Positions 22,109 through 32,746 of a DNA stretch of 64,000 nt are shown here, one piece after another. The stretch covers positions 25,096,551 to 25,160,550 of the forward strand of contig OX637391.1 of NCBI GenBank assembly GCA_951799425.1, given 5' to 3'. Position numbers and translations under genes: made by a program. This DNA comes from Ilex aquifolium (taxonomy: Eukaryota; Streptophyta; Magnoliopsida; Aquifoliales; Aquifoliaceae). The notes under the pieces are model-generated. The model was not told the DNA's origin and searched no databases. It was given only the letters and a program-made list of their open reading frames with translations. Position 1 is the stretch's first letter, and every line of letters starts with the position of its first letter.

Positions 22109-24374
22109 CTCGTGCCTTAAGATACGGTACAATATAAATAGTGTTGAGAGAGATGCTGGTAGCCGTTGGATTAGTCTATTTAAGACATTCAAATGGATGT
22201 ATTGAAGTTTGTCTTGTTTTATATATATACTAGCAGTGCATATCGTGCGTTGCACGTAAATAAATTTAAATAATATTATTTTTATAGAAAATATAAATTA
22301 TGTGTAATTAAATTAAATAATAAATTAGTTGTCAAATAATTAATTCATACTTTAATTATTGTTAAATTTAATTAATGGTTGATTCTATAAGTTTCTAAAT
22401 ACCTAATTTGTCATTTATTTAGATATCTCTTCTACATTTTTAGTCATTTGCAAATCTAATTATAGTATACAATTATTAATTTTTATTTTGTTAAATAGAT
22501 TGATTAGATTATTTATAATATTATTATATTATTACATATCAAAAAATAAAATATAATATATATTGCACCGTGAAATTCAATATGGTGACTATATGTGTAT
22601 AATAATTTAACATATATATGATTTTACTTCTTCATATAGATATAGATAATTATAAGTAACTGTACTAATAATAAATGAGTTCAAAATAATTTAGAAGTCC
22701 TTATAAAAGAGTCCAAAACAAGTTAAAAGTTAAATAGATGTAAAAAACATAAATTAGATAAAAATATATAGTTGGATATAATTGACTTTATTATAATAAT
22801 TAGGAATAAAATAAGAAATCAAATTTTTTTTGTATATGTTAGATATTTATAAATAGTATATATATATAACAAGTAAAATAATTAAGTGAAATACACATTT
22901 ATTATAAATATTATTTTTGTGAGTTTTTATGTTTTATGTTTGATTCATTTGTTATATAATTAGTAATTTATTACATGCGTTACACGTGAATATTTTTTGT
23001 ACACAAAAATTCATAAAACATATTTAGGTATGTGTATCTGAATAAATATCTTTTCAATTTTATCAAACTTAATTTTTTATTGCTCATTTTATTATACAAT
23101 TATGAAAACTTTGTATGTTCCCAAATTTTTTTGTTCTAACTACATAAAAAAAAATAGTTAAAATTCTATTTCCTTGGAATTTTGTGATTGAGATTGATTT
23201 TGTAGTGATGTTTGAGAAATTAAATTTTTTAAAATTCATTTTATTAGGATTCCACTTATAATTTCTTGAATGAAATAAAAATAATTATCAATATACTAAT
23301 TATACTAGAACCTTACTGTAATTAGAAATTAGTTAGGTCAAAAAAAATTTAATTTTAGATAAAAATAAACTACAATATCTATTTTTATATAAAAGTTTAG
23401 TACAACTTAAAAAGTTTATTGTGATTAAAGAATTATATTGGTTTAGCATAAATTAATTTTAAAAAAATATATATATGATTAATTTTTTTCTTAAAAATGA
23501 AAGAGTTAAATTTTTCGATGAAAAAAAAAATATTACGTATATAGGCATAATATTATCTTTACTAATGGACTTTTCTTTATTAAAAATATAATTATGTATA
23601 TTTTTTTAAAGGTAATATAATCAATCAAAAAAATTTATAAAAATTAATTAAATAATTAAAAGAGATGTTATAGATAATTTGGAGATTTAAAAACATAAGG
23701 ATATGGTGGTAATTTAAATATTTAATTGTGAATAGATTGAGTAGTCTTTGCAATTTTTTATAAGGGTAAAATAGAGATTCAAATTTTTTTTATTTTAAAA
23801 TACTTTTATTACTAGTATAGTATAGATGAGTTTTCATCTTTCTTGAAAATCTATTTGTGAGGTTTTATGATTTTTTTGTTAATTTTTTTCTTAAAATAAT
23901 AGAAATTCATCGTTATGGGTGGGGATGGTGGCAGAGACGGGTGGGGATGGTGGCAGAGACGGGAACGAGGACGGGGATCAAAACTTATCCGCGGGGTGGA
24001 GACGGGGATTAAAATTTCTCCTGCTACTGGAGGTGAGCAAATATTTTTGAAGGGGTACGGGGGTGGAGACTACTCCCTCTGCCTCCGCCCCGCCCCGGTG
24101 TACTGTCATTCATAGTTTTATTTGATGTTATCCATTCTAGTTTTACCTTTTATTTTCTTTATTATATTTTGCTTTTTGCATTTACATTTATGGCTAAACT
24201 GCATTTTATCCTGGGTGTTTATTTCAGGCAATTATAGGATCAGTACCTGAAGGATTTAATGGCTACTTTACCAGTAGGTTCCCTAAACTCTTGATTGAAG
24301 TATACAAAGTTGTCTACAAATTCTGTCGTGAAGAAGAATGCTTCCACAAGTACTTCAAGGGCAATGCAGTCTAA
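10979..24374 (+). CDS. IRE1: IRE1-type ER stress sensor kinase/endoribonuclease, 7 exons, 914 aa
   Basis: Type I ER membrane protein of the unfolded protein response. In this family the lumenal domain senses misfolded protein, the kinase domain autophosphorylates, and the RNase domain cuts mRNA (bZIP60 in Arabidopsis). My exon model: 10979-11157, 13420-13654, 18125-19584, 20341-20513, 20827-21073, 21463-21766, 24228-24374; every junction keeps frame. Features: signal peptide (residues 1 to about 23), lumenal domain to about 390, transmembrane helix about 394-413 (CLFLVIIPVIFATLIG), basic linker, kinase from about 489 with Lys518, HRDLKPQN with Asp643, and SDMG in place of DFG as usual in IRE1. 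The C-terminal RNase has Tyr839, Arg852, Asn853 and His857, the catalytic set known from yeast Ire1. The length is slightly above Arabidopsis IRE1a/b. No stop or frameshift was found, so it looks functional. Introns 2, 1 and 6 are expanded by repeats. Confidence 0.95.
11158..13419 (+). other. IRE1 intron 1 (2,262 bp)
   Basis: GTGAGT donor and AACAG acceptor. Besides the thioredoxin-fold pseudogene fragment at 11,813-12,038 it holds an A-run at 12,120-12,135. At 12,640-12,716 a sequence ending ..TTTCCTATAAAAAAAAAATAAAA resembles the 3' tail of plant LINE-type retroposons. The rest is AT-rich without features. Confidence 0.75.
11813..12038 (+). pseudogene. Fragment of a SPATA20/YyaL-like thioredoxin-domain gene
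   Basis: A reading frame through intron 1 of IRE1 matches the N-terminal thioredoxin-fold block of the spermatogenesis-associated protein 20 family (bacterial YyaL). It reads KREVPIFLSVTCNTCHWCH, then MEVESFEEEGIAKLLN and VSMKVDREE. The CHWCH block is the family's CxxC-like signature. An in-frame TGA follows DREE where an Arg codon (CGA) is expected, a C-to-T change. The frame then decays and a second TGA falls at a Gly-Gly-Trp position. Only about 75 codons of a protein usually near 800 aa are present, with no introns in the fragment, so this is a dead insert or retrocopy, not an exon of IRE1. Confidence 0.8.
13420..13654 (+). CDS. IRE1: IRE1 exon 2: lumenal sensor domain
   Basis: Encodes the first beta-propeller-like repeat of the sensor (DTALVAALDGTVHFLDLNS, then LWSFTSGPEIYSSYQAP). 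It ends in phase 0 with Pro-Pro-Arg before the donor GTACGC at 13,655. Confidence 0.92.
13655..18124 (+). other. IRE1 intron 2 (4,470 bp)
   Basis: The longest intron. No intact ORF or recognisable gene. Possible repeat relics: 14,655-14,780 contains GAGATTCGAACATAGCTC.. and TAATACCATCTTAGA, typical of decayed LTR/PBS-like repeats. At 17,390-17,560 a pyrimidine-rich, higher-GC block stands out from its surroundings. At 17,995-18,015 there is a short CAACT tandem repeat. Acceptor TTTTTGCAG at 18,124. Confidence 0.65.
18125..19584 (+). CDS. IRE1: IRE1 exon 3: rest of lumenal domain, transmembrane helix, kinase N-lobe
   Basis: The large central exon. It begins KLGISVEEFIRSTPQI, continues through the lumenal domain (GSKKTTVFLVDSKTGRLISS), the membrane helix near 18,890-18,950 and a Lys/Arg-rich linker. 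It then enters the kinase with the glycine-rich loop (AKGSNGTIVLEG), the VAVKRIVKAHHDVALKEI block and the hinge (LSLERCLCSLNDLIQI). The donor GTAAGT is at 19,585. Confidence 0.95.
20341..20513 (+). CDS. IRE1: IRE1 exon 4: kinase catalytic loop
   Basis: Carries HRDLKPQNVLI and KLSDMGISK, the catalytic and metal-binding loops. The exon must end at 20,513, before GCAAGT, to join in frame to YGSSGWQAPEQ of exon 5, which completes the activation segment. Confidence 0.93.
20514..20826 (+). other. IRE1 intron 4 with a GC donor (GC-AG)
   Basis: The only splice that restores the conserved TG-x-GSSGWQAPEQ activation segment uses G|GCAAGT at 20,513/20,514 and ATGCAG at 20,826. The nearest GT, four bases downstream, shifts the frame. 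GC-AG introns with strong GCAAGT donors are a known minor class. Confidence 0.85.
20827..21073 (+). CDS. IRE1: IRE1 exon 5: kinase C-lobe
   Basis: Encodes YGSSGWQAPEQLLHGRQTRA, then VDMFSLGCVLFFCITGGRHP and the helix leading to LLDPIAEMR. The donor GTAAGG is at 21,074 and splits the Arg codon. Confidence 0.94.
21463..21766 (+). CDS. IRE1: IRE1 exon 6: end of kinase and RNase (KEN) domain
   Basis: Starts RPKAWEVLHHPLFWSSEMRL, the kinase-to-RNase transition. It contains the nuclease core GRYRRYKFDSVRDLLRVMRN and KLNHYRELP, with the Tyr, Arg-Asn and His expected for catalysis. Ends in phase 0 before GTTCAC. Confidence 0.95.
22071..22107. repeat. (AT)n microsatellite
   Basis: An uninterrupted run of alternating T and A at about 22,071-22,107, inside the intron 6 transposon. 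Confidence 0.9.
22236..23826. mobile_element. Possible AT-rich nested non-autonomous element
   Basis: A strongly AT-rich block bounded by ATACTAGCAGTGCATATCGT (with GTGCGTTGCACG) on the left and TTACTAGTATAG on the right. The ACTAG-type ends and the GTGCGTTGCAC hairpin are typical of a common plant repeat class, but I could not find a clear target duplication. Confidence 0.35.
24228..24374 (+). CDS. IRE1: IRE1 exon 7: C-terminus of RNase domain
   Basis: Encodes AIIGSVPEGFNGYFTSRFPK and then LLIEVYKVVYKFCREEECFH to the stop TAA at 24,372-24,374. This is the conserved end of plant IRE1 nuclease domains. It lies 2.4 kb from exon 6 because of the intronic transposon. Confidence 0.94.
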   Translation, partial: AIIGSVPEGFNGYFTSRFPKLLIEVYKVVYKFCREEECFHKYFKGNAV

Positions 24375-25012
24375 TTCTTCTTTATCACTGACTGCCTCAG
24401 ACAGACTAATGGTCTTCTTCATTTTTCTTATCTTTTTACTGTTATGCACTGTATATATGTAAATGTGACTATAACCAAAAATTATTTTATGTTAGCCATC
24501 AATTAATCTTATTAGTTATTTTCAATTAATATTTTTCTGTCTGCTATTTTTGGTCATGTCTAGTTACTGATTTGATCTTATTTTGGTCAACTGCTCAACA
24601 ACTCAACAAAGATTTATCCCAATTATTTGGGATCAGTTACATGATTCTAGCCATTGTGTTCTATCCAGACTTGTATTGTCATCGGTTGGTGGCCCCTCTT
24701 TCTCACTGATGTGGTAATAAGCCTTTAACAAACATGTCTAAAAGTTCTTAGTCAATTTGTTCTTAAATTGGCTCACCTAATGGATGGATGACTTGATGAT
24801 CAAAAAAAAAAAAAAAATGGATGGATGACTCAACAAGTTATCCATAAAGCTTTGTCAGCAGCATGGTCCATAATTATCTGCGTCTTTGTCTCATCTTTTC
24901 CACTTCTTAAAAGTTGTACTTTTGTCCCAGACTTGTTTAGACTTGTCTTTATTACTTTTGCTCCCGTGCTGTGGTGCGCTACTCTTTCTTTTTTATATGT
25001 TGTCCTATTATG
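24375..25012. other. 3' flank of IRE1
   Basis: Probable 3' UTR from 24,375; no clear poly(A) signal was assigned. At about 24,597-24,655 there is a plant repeat fragment (CAACTCAACAAAGATTTATC, CCAATTATTTGGGATCAG). At 24,779-24,830 a poly-A insertion is flanked by a 15-bp direct repeat, AATGGATGGATGACT. Confidence 0.5.
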
Positions 25013-25690
25013 AGCATGGATGTGAACCGTATCGGGTTAAACGGGTGATAAATAAAAAACATATAAATTCGTATATGACACGTTTAATAAACGAGTAAAA
25101 AATCTCAACATAAACACGACCCGTTTAATAAATGGATAACACGACGTGATTCGTTTAACCCGTTTAATTTTAAAAAAATTATATAAACAAATTTTAGTAC
25201 TCCACTTTTTTTACTGTCAATTGTACTTATTTCAAAAAATAAAAATTTCTAGCCAAATTTTACATAAAAATTAGACTTGAAGGTTAAAAAAAAAGGCAAG
25301 AGGCCACTGCCTTTTATAAGCAAGTCAGCTCTCCCTATCTCCCATCATTTGTCAATGTGAGACAAAAACAAAAGACATTAATTTGTCTGTCTTTGAACTG
25401 CTCTCTATCTCTCCTCCTTTGTCTTTGAACTACTGCTTTAGTTTTTTTTTTTTTTTTTTCGTATTGATTTTTTTACTTTTTTTTTTGACTAATTTTTTAA
25501 AATAATTATTAATTTATTATTATATTAATTTTATTTAAACGGGTAAACGTGTGATAAACGGTTTGACAGGTCTCACCCGAACACGACCCGTTTATTAAAC
25601 GTGTCTGGCGAGTCAACCCGTTTACCACTCAAACCCACTAAGATCTTACTCAAACTCGTTTAATTCGTGCCGATTCGTGTCAGGTCAGAT
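25013..25690. mobile_element. Probable non-autonomous repeat with ACCCGTTTAATAAAC motifs
   Basis: Two blocks rich in CACGACCCGTTTAATAAA and its complement (25,020-25,180 and 25,535-25,690) flank an AT-rich centre. The motif recurs in direct and inverted orientation, the pattern of a widespread plant non-autonomous element. Exact ends and target duplication are not resolved. Confidence 0.4.
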
Positions 25691-25708
25691 TTTCACAGAC
25701 ATAATTAT

Positions 25709-26520
25709 GAGGGCATCTTCAATATCAACTCAAACTCAAAATTAAGTAAAAAAAGGTGTAAAAAATTTGATTTGGTATCTACCTTTCTAATGGACAAAAT
25801 CAAATTTTTACTCAATTTTTTTAAAAAAAATTCTCTTATTGTCTCAAAATTCATTTCTCAAAAAAGAACAATCTTGGAATGGAATCTTTGGAAATCAGAC
25901 GCTTAAAATTTGGCTTGTGTGAGTGTTTTCAGAAGATTTCAAGAAAGATTGATCTTGAAACTGAATTTTTGAAATTAGAGATTTGATTTTTGGCTTTGAA
26001 GAAGCGTATTGCGAGTGTCTGCTGGAACTGAATCTTTGAAAATTAGAGGTTTGAATTTGGGTTTGAAGATGAGTTTGGAGAGTGTTTCAGATGAAGGTCG
26101 TCTCTAAATCTTCAGCGGAAAAAATAGGGTTCCTCAATCTGGGAGAAAATTACTGTGGGAGGCCACTGTGGGTGAGAGGATTACAATATCTGTTCAAAAG
26201 CCACACCGACAGGAAGCCGAAGACCCTTCGGGTTAGAAAATTACCTCTGGTGGTGACCGAAGGGAAGAGAGATAGAGGACGGTTCAGTTTTGGCGGGGAA
26301 CTCTTCTTCGCAGGTCGACAGAGAGAGGAGGTTCCATGGTCAGTTTGGCGGGGAAGTCTTCTTAGCTGATCAACAAAGAGAGATGAAGGGTCTAATTTTG
26401 GCTCAAAAAAATTTGAGTAAAAGGTTTGGTTCTCCCTCAATCTGAGTCGACATTGAAGAGGTTTTTTAGGCCTTTTATTCAAATTTAAGTTTGAGTTTAG
26501 TTTTAAGTGGAGATGACCTC
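25709..26520. mobile_element. Probable TIR element, about 0.8 kb
   Basis: The left end GAGGGCATCTTCAATATCAA is imperfectly inverted at the right end (..AGTTTTAAGTGGAGATGACCTC), followed on the inside by CTCAAACTC on the left and GAGTTTA on the right. The middle is noncoding although it has some open frames. No target duplication was seen, so the superfamily is not assigned. Confidence 0.45.
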
Positions 26521-27511
26521 AAGAGTGTCCTTTAATTTTCGAGTTGGATTATTTTTATACCACAAATATTCATTCTCATCATTTTTTAATTTTTTATTAT
26601 TCAACTACTAAGTCCACTTTTTTTATACTTGCCATTTAATAGCTAAACTTACCTCATGTTATACACACCATTTTAATAAATAAATTCACCTTATATTTTC
26701 CCACAATTAGGGTTTCATTCATTATCCTATATAATACACTCACAAAAACACTTTTTTTAATATGGATTTCTCTAATGAGAAACAAGTTAGTATTACTTTT
26801 CGATGTAATTTTATATTTGATTTCATGTGTGTTATGTGGATTTTTATTATTTTTGTTGTGTTTTGGTATCTTTGTTAAGTTTAATAATTTTTTATTTAGG
26901 GTTTATATGTGTGTGTTTGTGTGTGCGCGCGCGCGCATTTACACTGTTTTAAAAATTGGCAGTAAAGACTATTTCAATAGAAAATTTATTTCATTTGGCT
27001 TGTGTCGTTCGTGAATTAGAAAGCTTGTTTCAATTTTTATTTTTTCGGGGACAACTTTCTTCCTTCGTCATTTCTTGATTTATTTTTTCTTACTTATTAA
27101 ATGAGTGTATATAACATGAAGTGAACTTAATTACTAATGGAGTGGGTATAAAAATGGTAAGCTTAGTAGTTTGATAATAAGAAATTAAATGAAGATAAAA
27201 ATAGATATTTTTAGGGTGGAAATAGCCTCACCCTTAATCTTCTGAGTATGGTTGAGGGCTTGTTAGATAAACTTCATTCATTCTCATTGATGGTGGAAGA
27301 AATATGATGCTAGACTTTAGCGCTAAAGGCATTGATGTGGGACTTGTAAATCTGTTAAGAATATATATGGGAAAGTTATTTCGACCAAGTTGGTGAATCT
27401 GGGAGTCCTGAGCAGTACTTTGTTGAGTGTTAGGGGCGGCCCAACCAATATGGAGGCCATAGGCGAAAATATTTAGAGGGGTCCAATGCTGTAAAATATA
27501 ATAGTATTTTC
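26521..27511. other. Intergenic DNA with repeat relics
   Basis: AT-rich, no gene. It contains the GT/GC microsatellite at 26,906-26,936. At 27,430-27,480 a fragment GGGGCGGCCCAACCAATATG followed by GGAGGCCATAGGCGAAAA resembles the end of a common plant DNA transposon. That fragment may continue at 30,195-30,279 (GGGGGGAGCCTAGGGGCC) beyond the LTR inserted at 27,512. Confidence 0.4.
26906..26936. repeat. (GT)n(GC)n compound microsatellite
   Basis: Alternating purine-pyrimidine run GTGTGTGTTTGTGTGTGCGC continuing as GCGCGCGC, a candidate Z-DNA-forming tract. Confidence 0.85.
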
Positions 27512-29590
27512 TGTCACACCCCATATCGAGAGACTCTCTTTGGTTTCTTAGAGATGGAAATGTAACTCAACACGTGGCGATACTTGAGTTTGTAATGTAA
27601 TAACGTATTTAAAATTAATAATGCCACCTAATAACAGTAATAACAGCTAAGTTATATAACAGAGTACACAACGGTGTCGTTTGTACCAAAACAAAAGATT
27701 AGAGATTCTATTTCTTTATAACAACAGGGAAAACAAACACTCCTGTACAATATGTACATAATTAGATTCCTTAGTTTTCCCCCATTTTGTACAATGCTAC
27801 TGCAGTAGTAAACCTCACTCTAGACTTCGGCATCTTGAAATCAATAATTTTCTGAAGTGTACTGAACATCATAATTAAAGGAAATATAACAAAAATATGG
27901 ATTAAATATAATTTCATCCAAAAGATACTCATAGCTCGTAAATCACAACCAAAGTTAACTCAACTCACTTTGAAACTCAAATCAAACTCATATATCAAAA
28001 TAGTAAATATCCACATAAGCAGCGAGTCAAACAACAACATATAAGTAATGTCAGACTATCTACAACATTTAAGCAATGTTAAGTTGTCTCACGACAACTG
28101 CGCAGTGTCCAAATTAACAACATGTAAGCCATGTCAAGCTATCAACTACTCGGCATAGTGTATAATATTTAAATCACAAGCTTTTCATAAAAGCACATTT
28201 GATCCATAGTTTAAGCAACTCAACTCAAATTAATTCGACAAAATTGATCAGTCACATACAAGAGAATAAACTTGATATTATTTTTAATTATTATGAAGCA
28301 GTACACTTCACTTTTACTGCTGACAAATACCCCTCCTTTCTTTACGGTCGATCCCTATGTGTAACTGAGGTAGTAGCCTTTGATCCTAACAGTTAACACA
28401 TTGATGAATGCAAATAAGTATCGAAACAAAAATAGCTTAACTGATGCAAATCAATGCACAAGAATATGTTTCGTGACGTTTTGTGTTCACCACAACTTAA
28501 TTTCAGCGCTCAAAGTCCGAAGACCAACTAACCCCTCAAGCATTCACGAACTCAATTAGTACCCTCTACAACCTCAAACTAGAACGTAAACCCTTGTTGC
28601 CACTCAACCTATGTGCACTTACAATTAGTTTAAAAGGAATCTGGTATCTCATTTTATACAGTCAAATCCAACGTTTCAGACCACTGTGCGTTACCGCACT
28701 CAAAACCCTAATCCAGATCCGTGATTTCTAGGCCAAATAAAAAAAAAACAATCATAAGGTCTAAAATATGTCAAACATTCATAAATAATGTAAGATATGA
28801 TTTAAAAATGAATTTGAAAAGTTTCGAATGATCCGGAATTGAGAAACTCTACCTTGCGTTATTTTTCGATTTGAAATAGCCAAAAATAAAACGATGTTAT
28901 TTTTCAATGAAATTTCATACACATACTCAATTAACCTACCTAAGAATGAATATAAAATTTATTTTTCCAAAATCACCAAAAAACTGGGTCAAATTGTCCT
29001 TGGAGGCAAAAAAAGTTATTTCAATCCTCATTTTGATCCGGCCATCGGGTCGACTTGAAATTTTACCGAGACATCTGCACGGACGTTACAAAACTTTTGG
29101 CACTGACCAGATGTCGATCGAAGGTCGAGCGCACCCTCACACGCCAACTGGGTGCACTGGTGTACCTCATCCTCCTTTATCTTCTTCCTTGAACTCCTTT
29201 AACCAAAACCCTAGGTTCCCTATTTCAAGCTTCAACTACCCAACTTCTCTCATCCTTTTCTCCCTCTGTAGTACACCATTCCTCTTAATTTTTGAACCTA
29301 AACACTCACCAAAAGGTTTTTGGTTTATGGCCAGACCTGCATATGGTCATTTGACCCGCCAAACATCAACCAAATGCAGTTTTAATGGTTGAAATGGATT
29401 CCTTAGGTCCTTTTTAGTCTAGGACACTACCTTTTACACTTTAAAAACACAAGATTAACAAGTCCAAATTCTCAAGAACACAAATCCTGACCTTCAAACT
29501 TTACCTTCCTCAAACCTCCACCACCGACCACGGCAACACCCAAAACCACCACTAAACCACTCCTTGAACTCCCAGAAACACAAACATATA
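27512..29590 (-). mobile_element. Putative solo or truncated LTR, minus orientation
   Basis: Begins TGTCACACCCCATATCGAG. This is the reverse complement of the GGGGTGTGACA 3' terminus typical of plant gypsy LTRs, and resembles the other minus-oriented LTRs here (34,535 and 30,280). The sequence is noncoding throughout; the frame at 28,907-29,392 has no recognisable domain. The right boundary (about 29,590) is a guess from the change to AT-rich DNA. No target duplication was found. Confidence 0.4.
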
Positions 29591-30279
29591 GATTAAGTTA
29601 GAATGAAGAGTATACATGAAATTAAAATTTATTAATACAACTAAATTATTTTTCAAAAATTGAATGCCAGTAAGAATTTTGAATTGTAAACTACTCAAAC
29701 TTAATATGTTTTTCTATCATTCTTTATGTGTTTCTTGTGTATTTAAAAATAATAATTGAGCAAAAAACGGATCCAGATAAAAAAAGGTCTCAATTTAAGT
29801 TAAGAAAAAATATAATTTATAAAAATTAGGTGATAAATAATTAATTTGCCAATTGAATTTTATTGTAATAAATTAAAAGTATTGCATGAAAAGATAATTT
29901 ATTTTTTCCATATTTATATAAACATAAGTAAGACTGAAAAAATAAAGGTAATATAAGAATAATCATACGATCATATTGTGTTAGAATTTACTTAATATAT
30001 GTCTATTATACTTATAATCATGTATATTTTAACGAGGTTGTGTCGCATTTCGTTGGAATCGTGTTGACTTACTGATTTGAGTGGCCGAATAATTTCATCA
30101 ATTAATCATCCAAATTTACTAAGACTAGACTCAAACTCATTAATGTTGTGTCAATTTTTTATTAGTTCACAAATTGTATCTAAAATTACAAAACTAGTTA
30201 AAATTGGGGGCCCTAAAATTATTTTAATTGAATCTTTAAAAAAAAAAATTGGGGGGAGCCTAGGGGCCTTAGTGCTCTA
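29591..30279. other. AT-rich relic DNA left of the chromovirus
   Basis: No gene. The G-rich segment at 30,200-30,279 (GGGGGCCCTAAAATTATTTT) looks like the end of an old DNA transposon into which the chromovirus inserted. Confidence 0.4.
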
Positions 30280-32654
30280 TGTGACACTCCTAAACCGGGG
30301 GATCCTTTATTAACCGTTGATAACCCATCAACCCGCAGAAGTACCCGTGATTGTCGCACAACCCGACATCACGTCAATAGCATACCCTTGACCGGGATTA
30401 TAAAAGAAAAACAAAGTCTATATACTTTTAATCGATTGACCCGTCTAAGGTCCAACATACCACCATTGGTAGTCTATTATTGTCAATTTATAACATTTGA
30501 AGGGAGGAAACACATAGCCCAAAAGCTTGGCAAAACAGTTTTAAAATTTTAGATTTTTGGAAAGCGTACCGGTATGGCGTACCGGTACGTTGTGCCTATC
30601 GGACCACGTTGTACCGGTATGCTCTACCGGTACGCCTTACCCAGTTTTGTCTGTTTCACCTGTTTTCAATTTTCAATCCCATCAATTCCATTCCAAAACC
30701 ATCCCATACATGTTTAAAGAAATTTTTCACATAAAACATGCTACGTACAATACCTATTTCAATCAATTCCATATATTTACATGCCAAAACTAAGTTTTCA
30801 TAATAATTTTACAAAAACTCAAAATAAAGCCACATTCCGACTTTCTTCATCCACGGGGCTCGAATTGCGAGCCATCCACCGGCGTATATCCCGCACCTGA
30901 AATGTTTTTCCCATATAAGGTGAGCCACGCTCAATAAAGTATCTCCTAAAGATGCTACTCCCTAATCTAGATGCATATGAAATGTTCACATGCCAACAAT
31001 CAACAACTCATAACATTCCAATTTAGAATATGCATTCCATATTGGAATCTACCGTGCCATGCCATGAAATGAGATGAGACTCACTCACGCACATCAACCC
31101 GAGCCCTTCCCAACTCCTCAACACATGCAAGTGTCAATGTGTATGAATCCGTCATCTATGTTACACATCAAATGACATTTACCAATCTAGGGTCTTTGTA
31201 GGGGTGGATGTTCATGGACTTACACCAAGGGTCACCTAACCCACACGGAATTTACGTACTTCCACCGAGGGCTCTGCGTACACCCACACACTTCATGGGC
31301 CGAACCAAGGGAGTGCGTATCCCAATCACCGGGCCTTGCACCCGAGGGATCTTCTAGCCCTTCTTGCTAACCCCAACCCTACTAACCATGCAAACCGTGA
31401 AACTCGGCCAGGTCTTCGACCAAGCTTACTTGAGCCCACCCGTCATCTACCAAGTGTGGTGTTGACAACAACCATGCACACACACCCACAAAATGCGATG
31501 TTTCCATGCATATGCAATATGATGCCTTATTGCAACAATGACACAATGTTCAATATGCTATGAATGACTATGAACTATTTCAACGCATTCCATGGACAAT
31601 TATATCCAAGCATATAATTTTCATAATCCATCAATGTCAATATATCATAATTATGTATAGATCAACATTTTAGACAACATAATTTTCAAGCACGTTATCA
31701 CATAATCATGCTATCAACATGCTAATTCATCAAGGCATAACGTAAACACACAACATGTCCACAAATCACATAACTCAAGGATCACATTAGGTCAATCTCA
31801 TATATCCAATTCGAAATGGACTTTATTCTACCTATTTTCCATACCCATTTCACCAATTTCATCACAATAGGCAAGTGTTAAGATTATCCAACCACCTACC
31901 CATTTCATACAAACATTCTAGGTTGTAAGTGAACCTAATTAGGAGGGAACCCTACCTCTTGAAGCGTAAAGAACAACTGTAGGAAGCTTTCAAGAACCCG
32001 ATTCAAGCTAGAATCTTCACTTTCCCAAAATCCCGTCCTTGGAATCTCGCCCAAACCCGACCTCCTCGGTATGATTTTCTAGCCCTTGGTGAGGAGAACA
32101 ACTTTTGTTCTTGGCCCGAGTGGATTCGAGTACCTGATCTCCATAGATCGTAGAGAGAAGGTGGAGAGCCCAAACTTTTTCCCTTTCTTCTTGCTCCCTC
32201 TTTTCTATCGGTTAAAAGGCTGAGAGATTAGGAAAAAAATCTGATTTTCTTCCCCTTTTTATAGTCCCCAAATACTTGGTCCACAATTCGCCACACGTCC
32301 TCCTTTTTCCGGGTTCGTTTGCACCCCGAAACGATTAAATTTTGTCCCGATTCAAGTTTAAAATATTTTTATTTCAACCTGCTTTAAATTATTTTCCAAC
32401 TTTCAAAATTTTATTAAAAATTCCGTTTTTTTTTTGTCACCCGAGACTCGACCGCTTCGTAAAACGCAAAAAATCCGACTATCTCCGAATTTGAAAAAAT
32501 TTGACAGGGTAACTAGATTTCGCGAGACAAATCTAACGGTGAGGTCCATTTCGTCATCCGAGTTCTAGAAAAATACAGGTTTTCAACCTGTACTGGAATA
32601 GCAATTTACTGTTTTACCCTTTTCATCAAAGTTCAAATTTACCTGGGTTTTACA
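30280..32654 (-). mobile_element. Chromovirus 3' LTR (complete)
   Basis: In element sense it starts TGTAAAACCC at 32,654 and ends ..GGAGTGTCACA at 30,280. It is 2,375 bp and collinear with the 5' LTR at 41,545-43,318. The palindrome cluster with GTACCGGTA units lies at 30,564-30,636. Compared with the 5' LTR it has two extra 13-bp units there. Confidence 0.9.
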
Positions 32655-32700
32655 TTCTGTCCCCCTTAAAAGAATTTCGTCCCCGAAATTCACACACATG
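32655..32700 (-). other. Polypurine tract region of the chromovirus
   Basis: In element sense, AATTTCGGGGACGAAATTC is followed by TTTTAAGGGGGACAGAA immediately upstream of the LTR TGTAAAACCC. This sequence is highly characteristic of Tekay/Del elements. Confidence 0.85.
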
Positions 32701-32746
32701 CACACTTAACCGCATGCATATGCAACAAGCAAAACAATACTTATGA

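Larger units (their letters stand above)
21871..24114. mobile_element. TIR element (Mutator-like by target size) inside IRE1 intron 6
   Basis: Terminal parts are inverted: AGGGATGACAGT at the left end and ACTGTCATTCATA at the right end. They are flanked by GTTTTACTT (21,862-21,870) and GTTTTATTT (24,115-24,123), a 9-bp target duplication with one difference, as made by Mutator-like elements. Subterminal regions are GC-rich with CCCCACCCCGC and the reverse type GGGTGGGGATGG; GGGTGGGGATGGTGGCAGAG is tandemly duplicated at about 23,919-23,959. There is no transposase. The AT-rich middle looks like a second, nested insertion. Confidence 0.65.
21767..24227 (+). other. IRE1 intron 6 (2,461 bp), filled with transposon sequence
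   Basis: Almost the entire intron is one TIR element (21,871-24,114) with further material inside. It includes an (AT)n microsatellite at about 22,071-22,107 and a very AT-rich core. Acceptor ATTTCAG at 24,227. Confidence 0.85.

Noticed and set aside
26150..26482. 110-codon minus-strand frame
   Set aside because: Falls inside the 25,709-26,520 TIR element; no domain or homology recognised.
28907..29392. 161-codon open frame on the + strand
   Set aside because: It lies inside a putative minus-oriented LTR, has no recognisable domain, and its composition looks like translated noncoding DNA.
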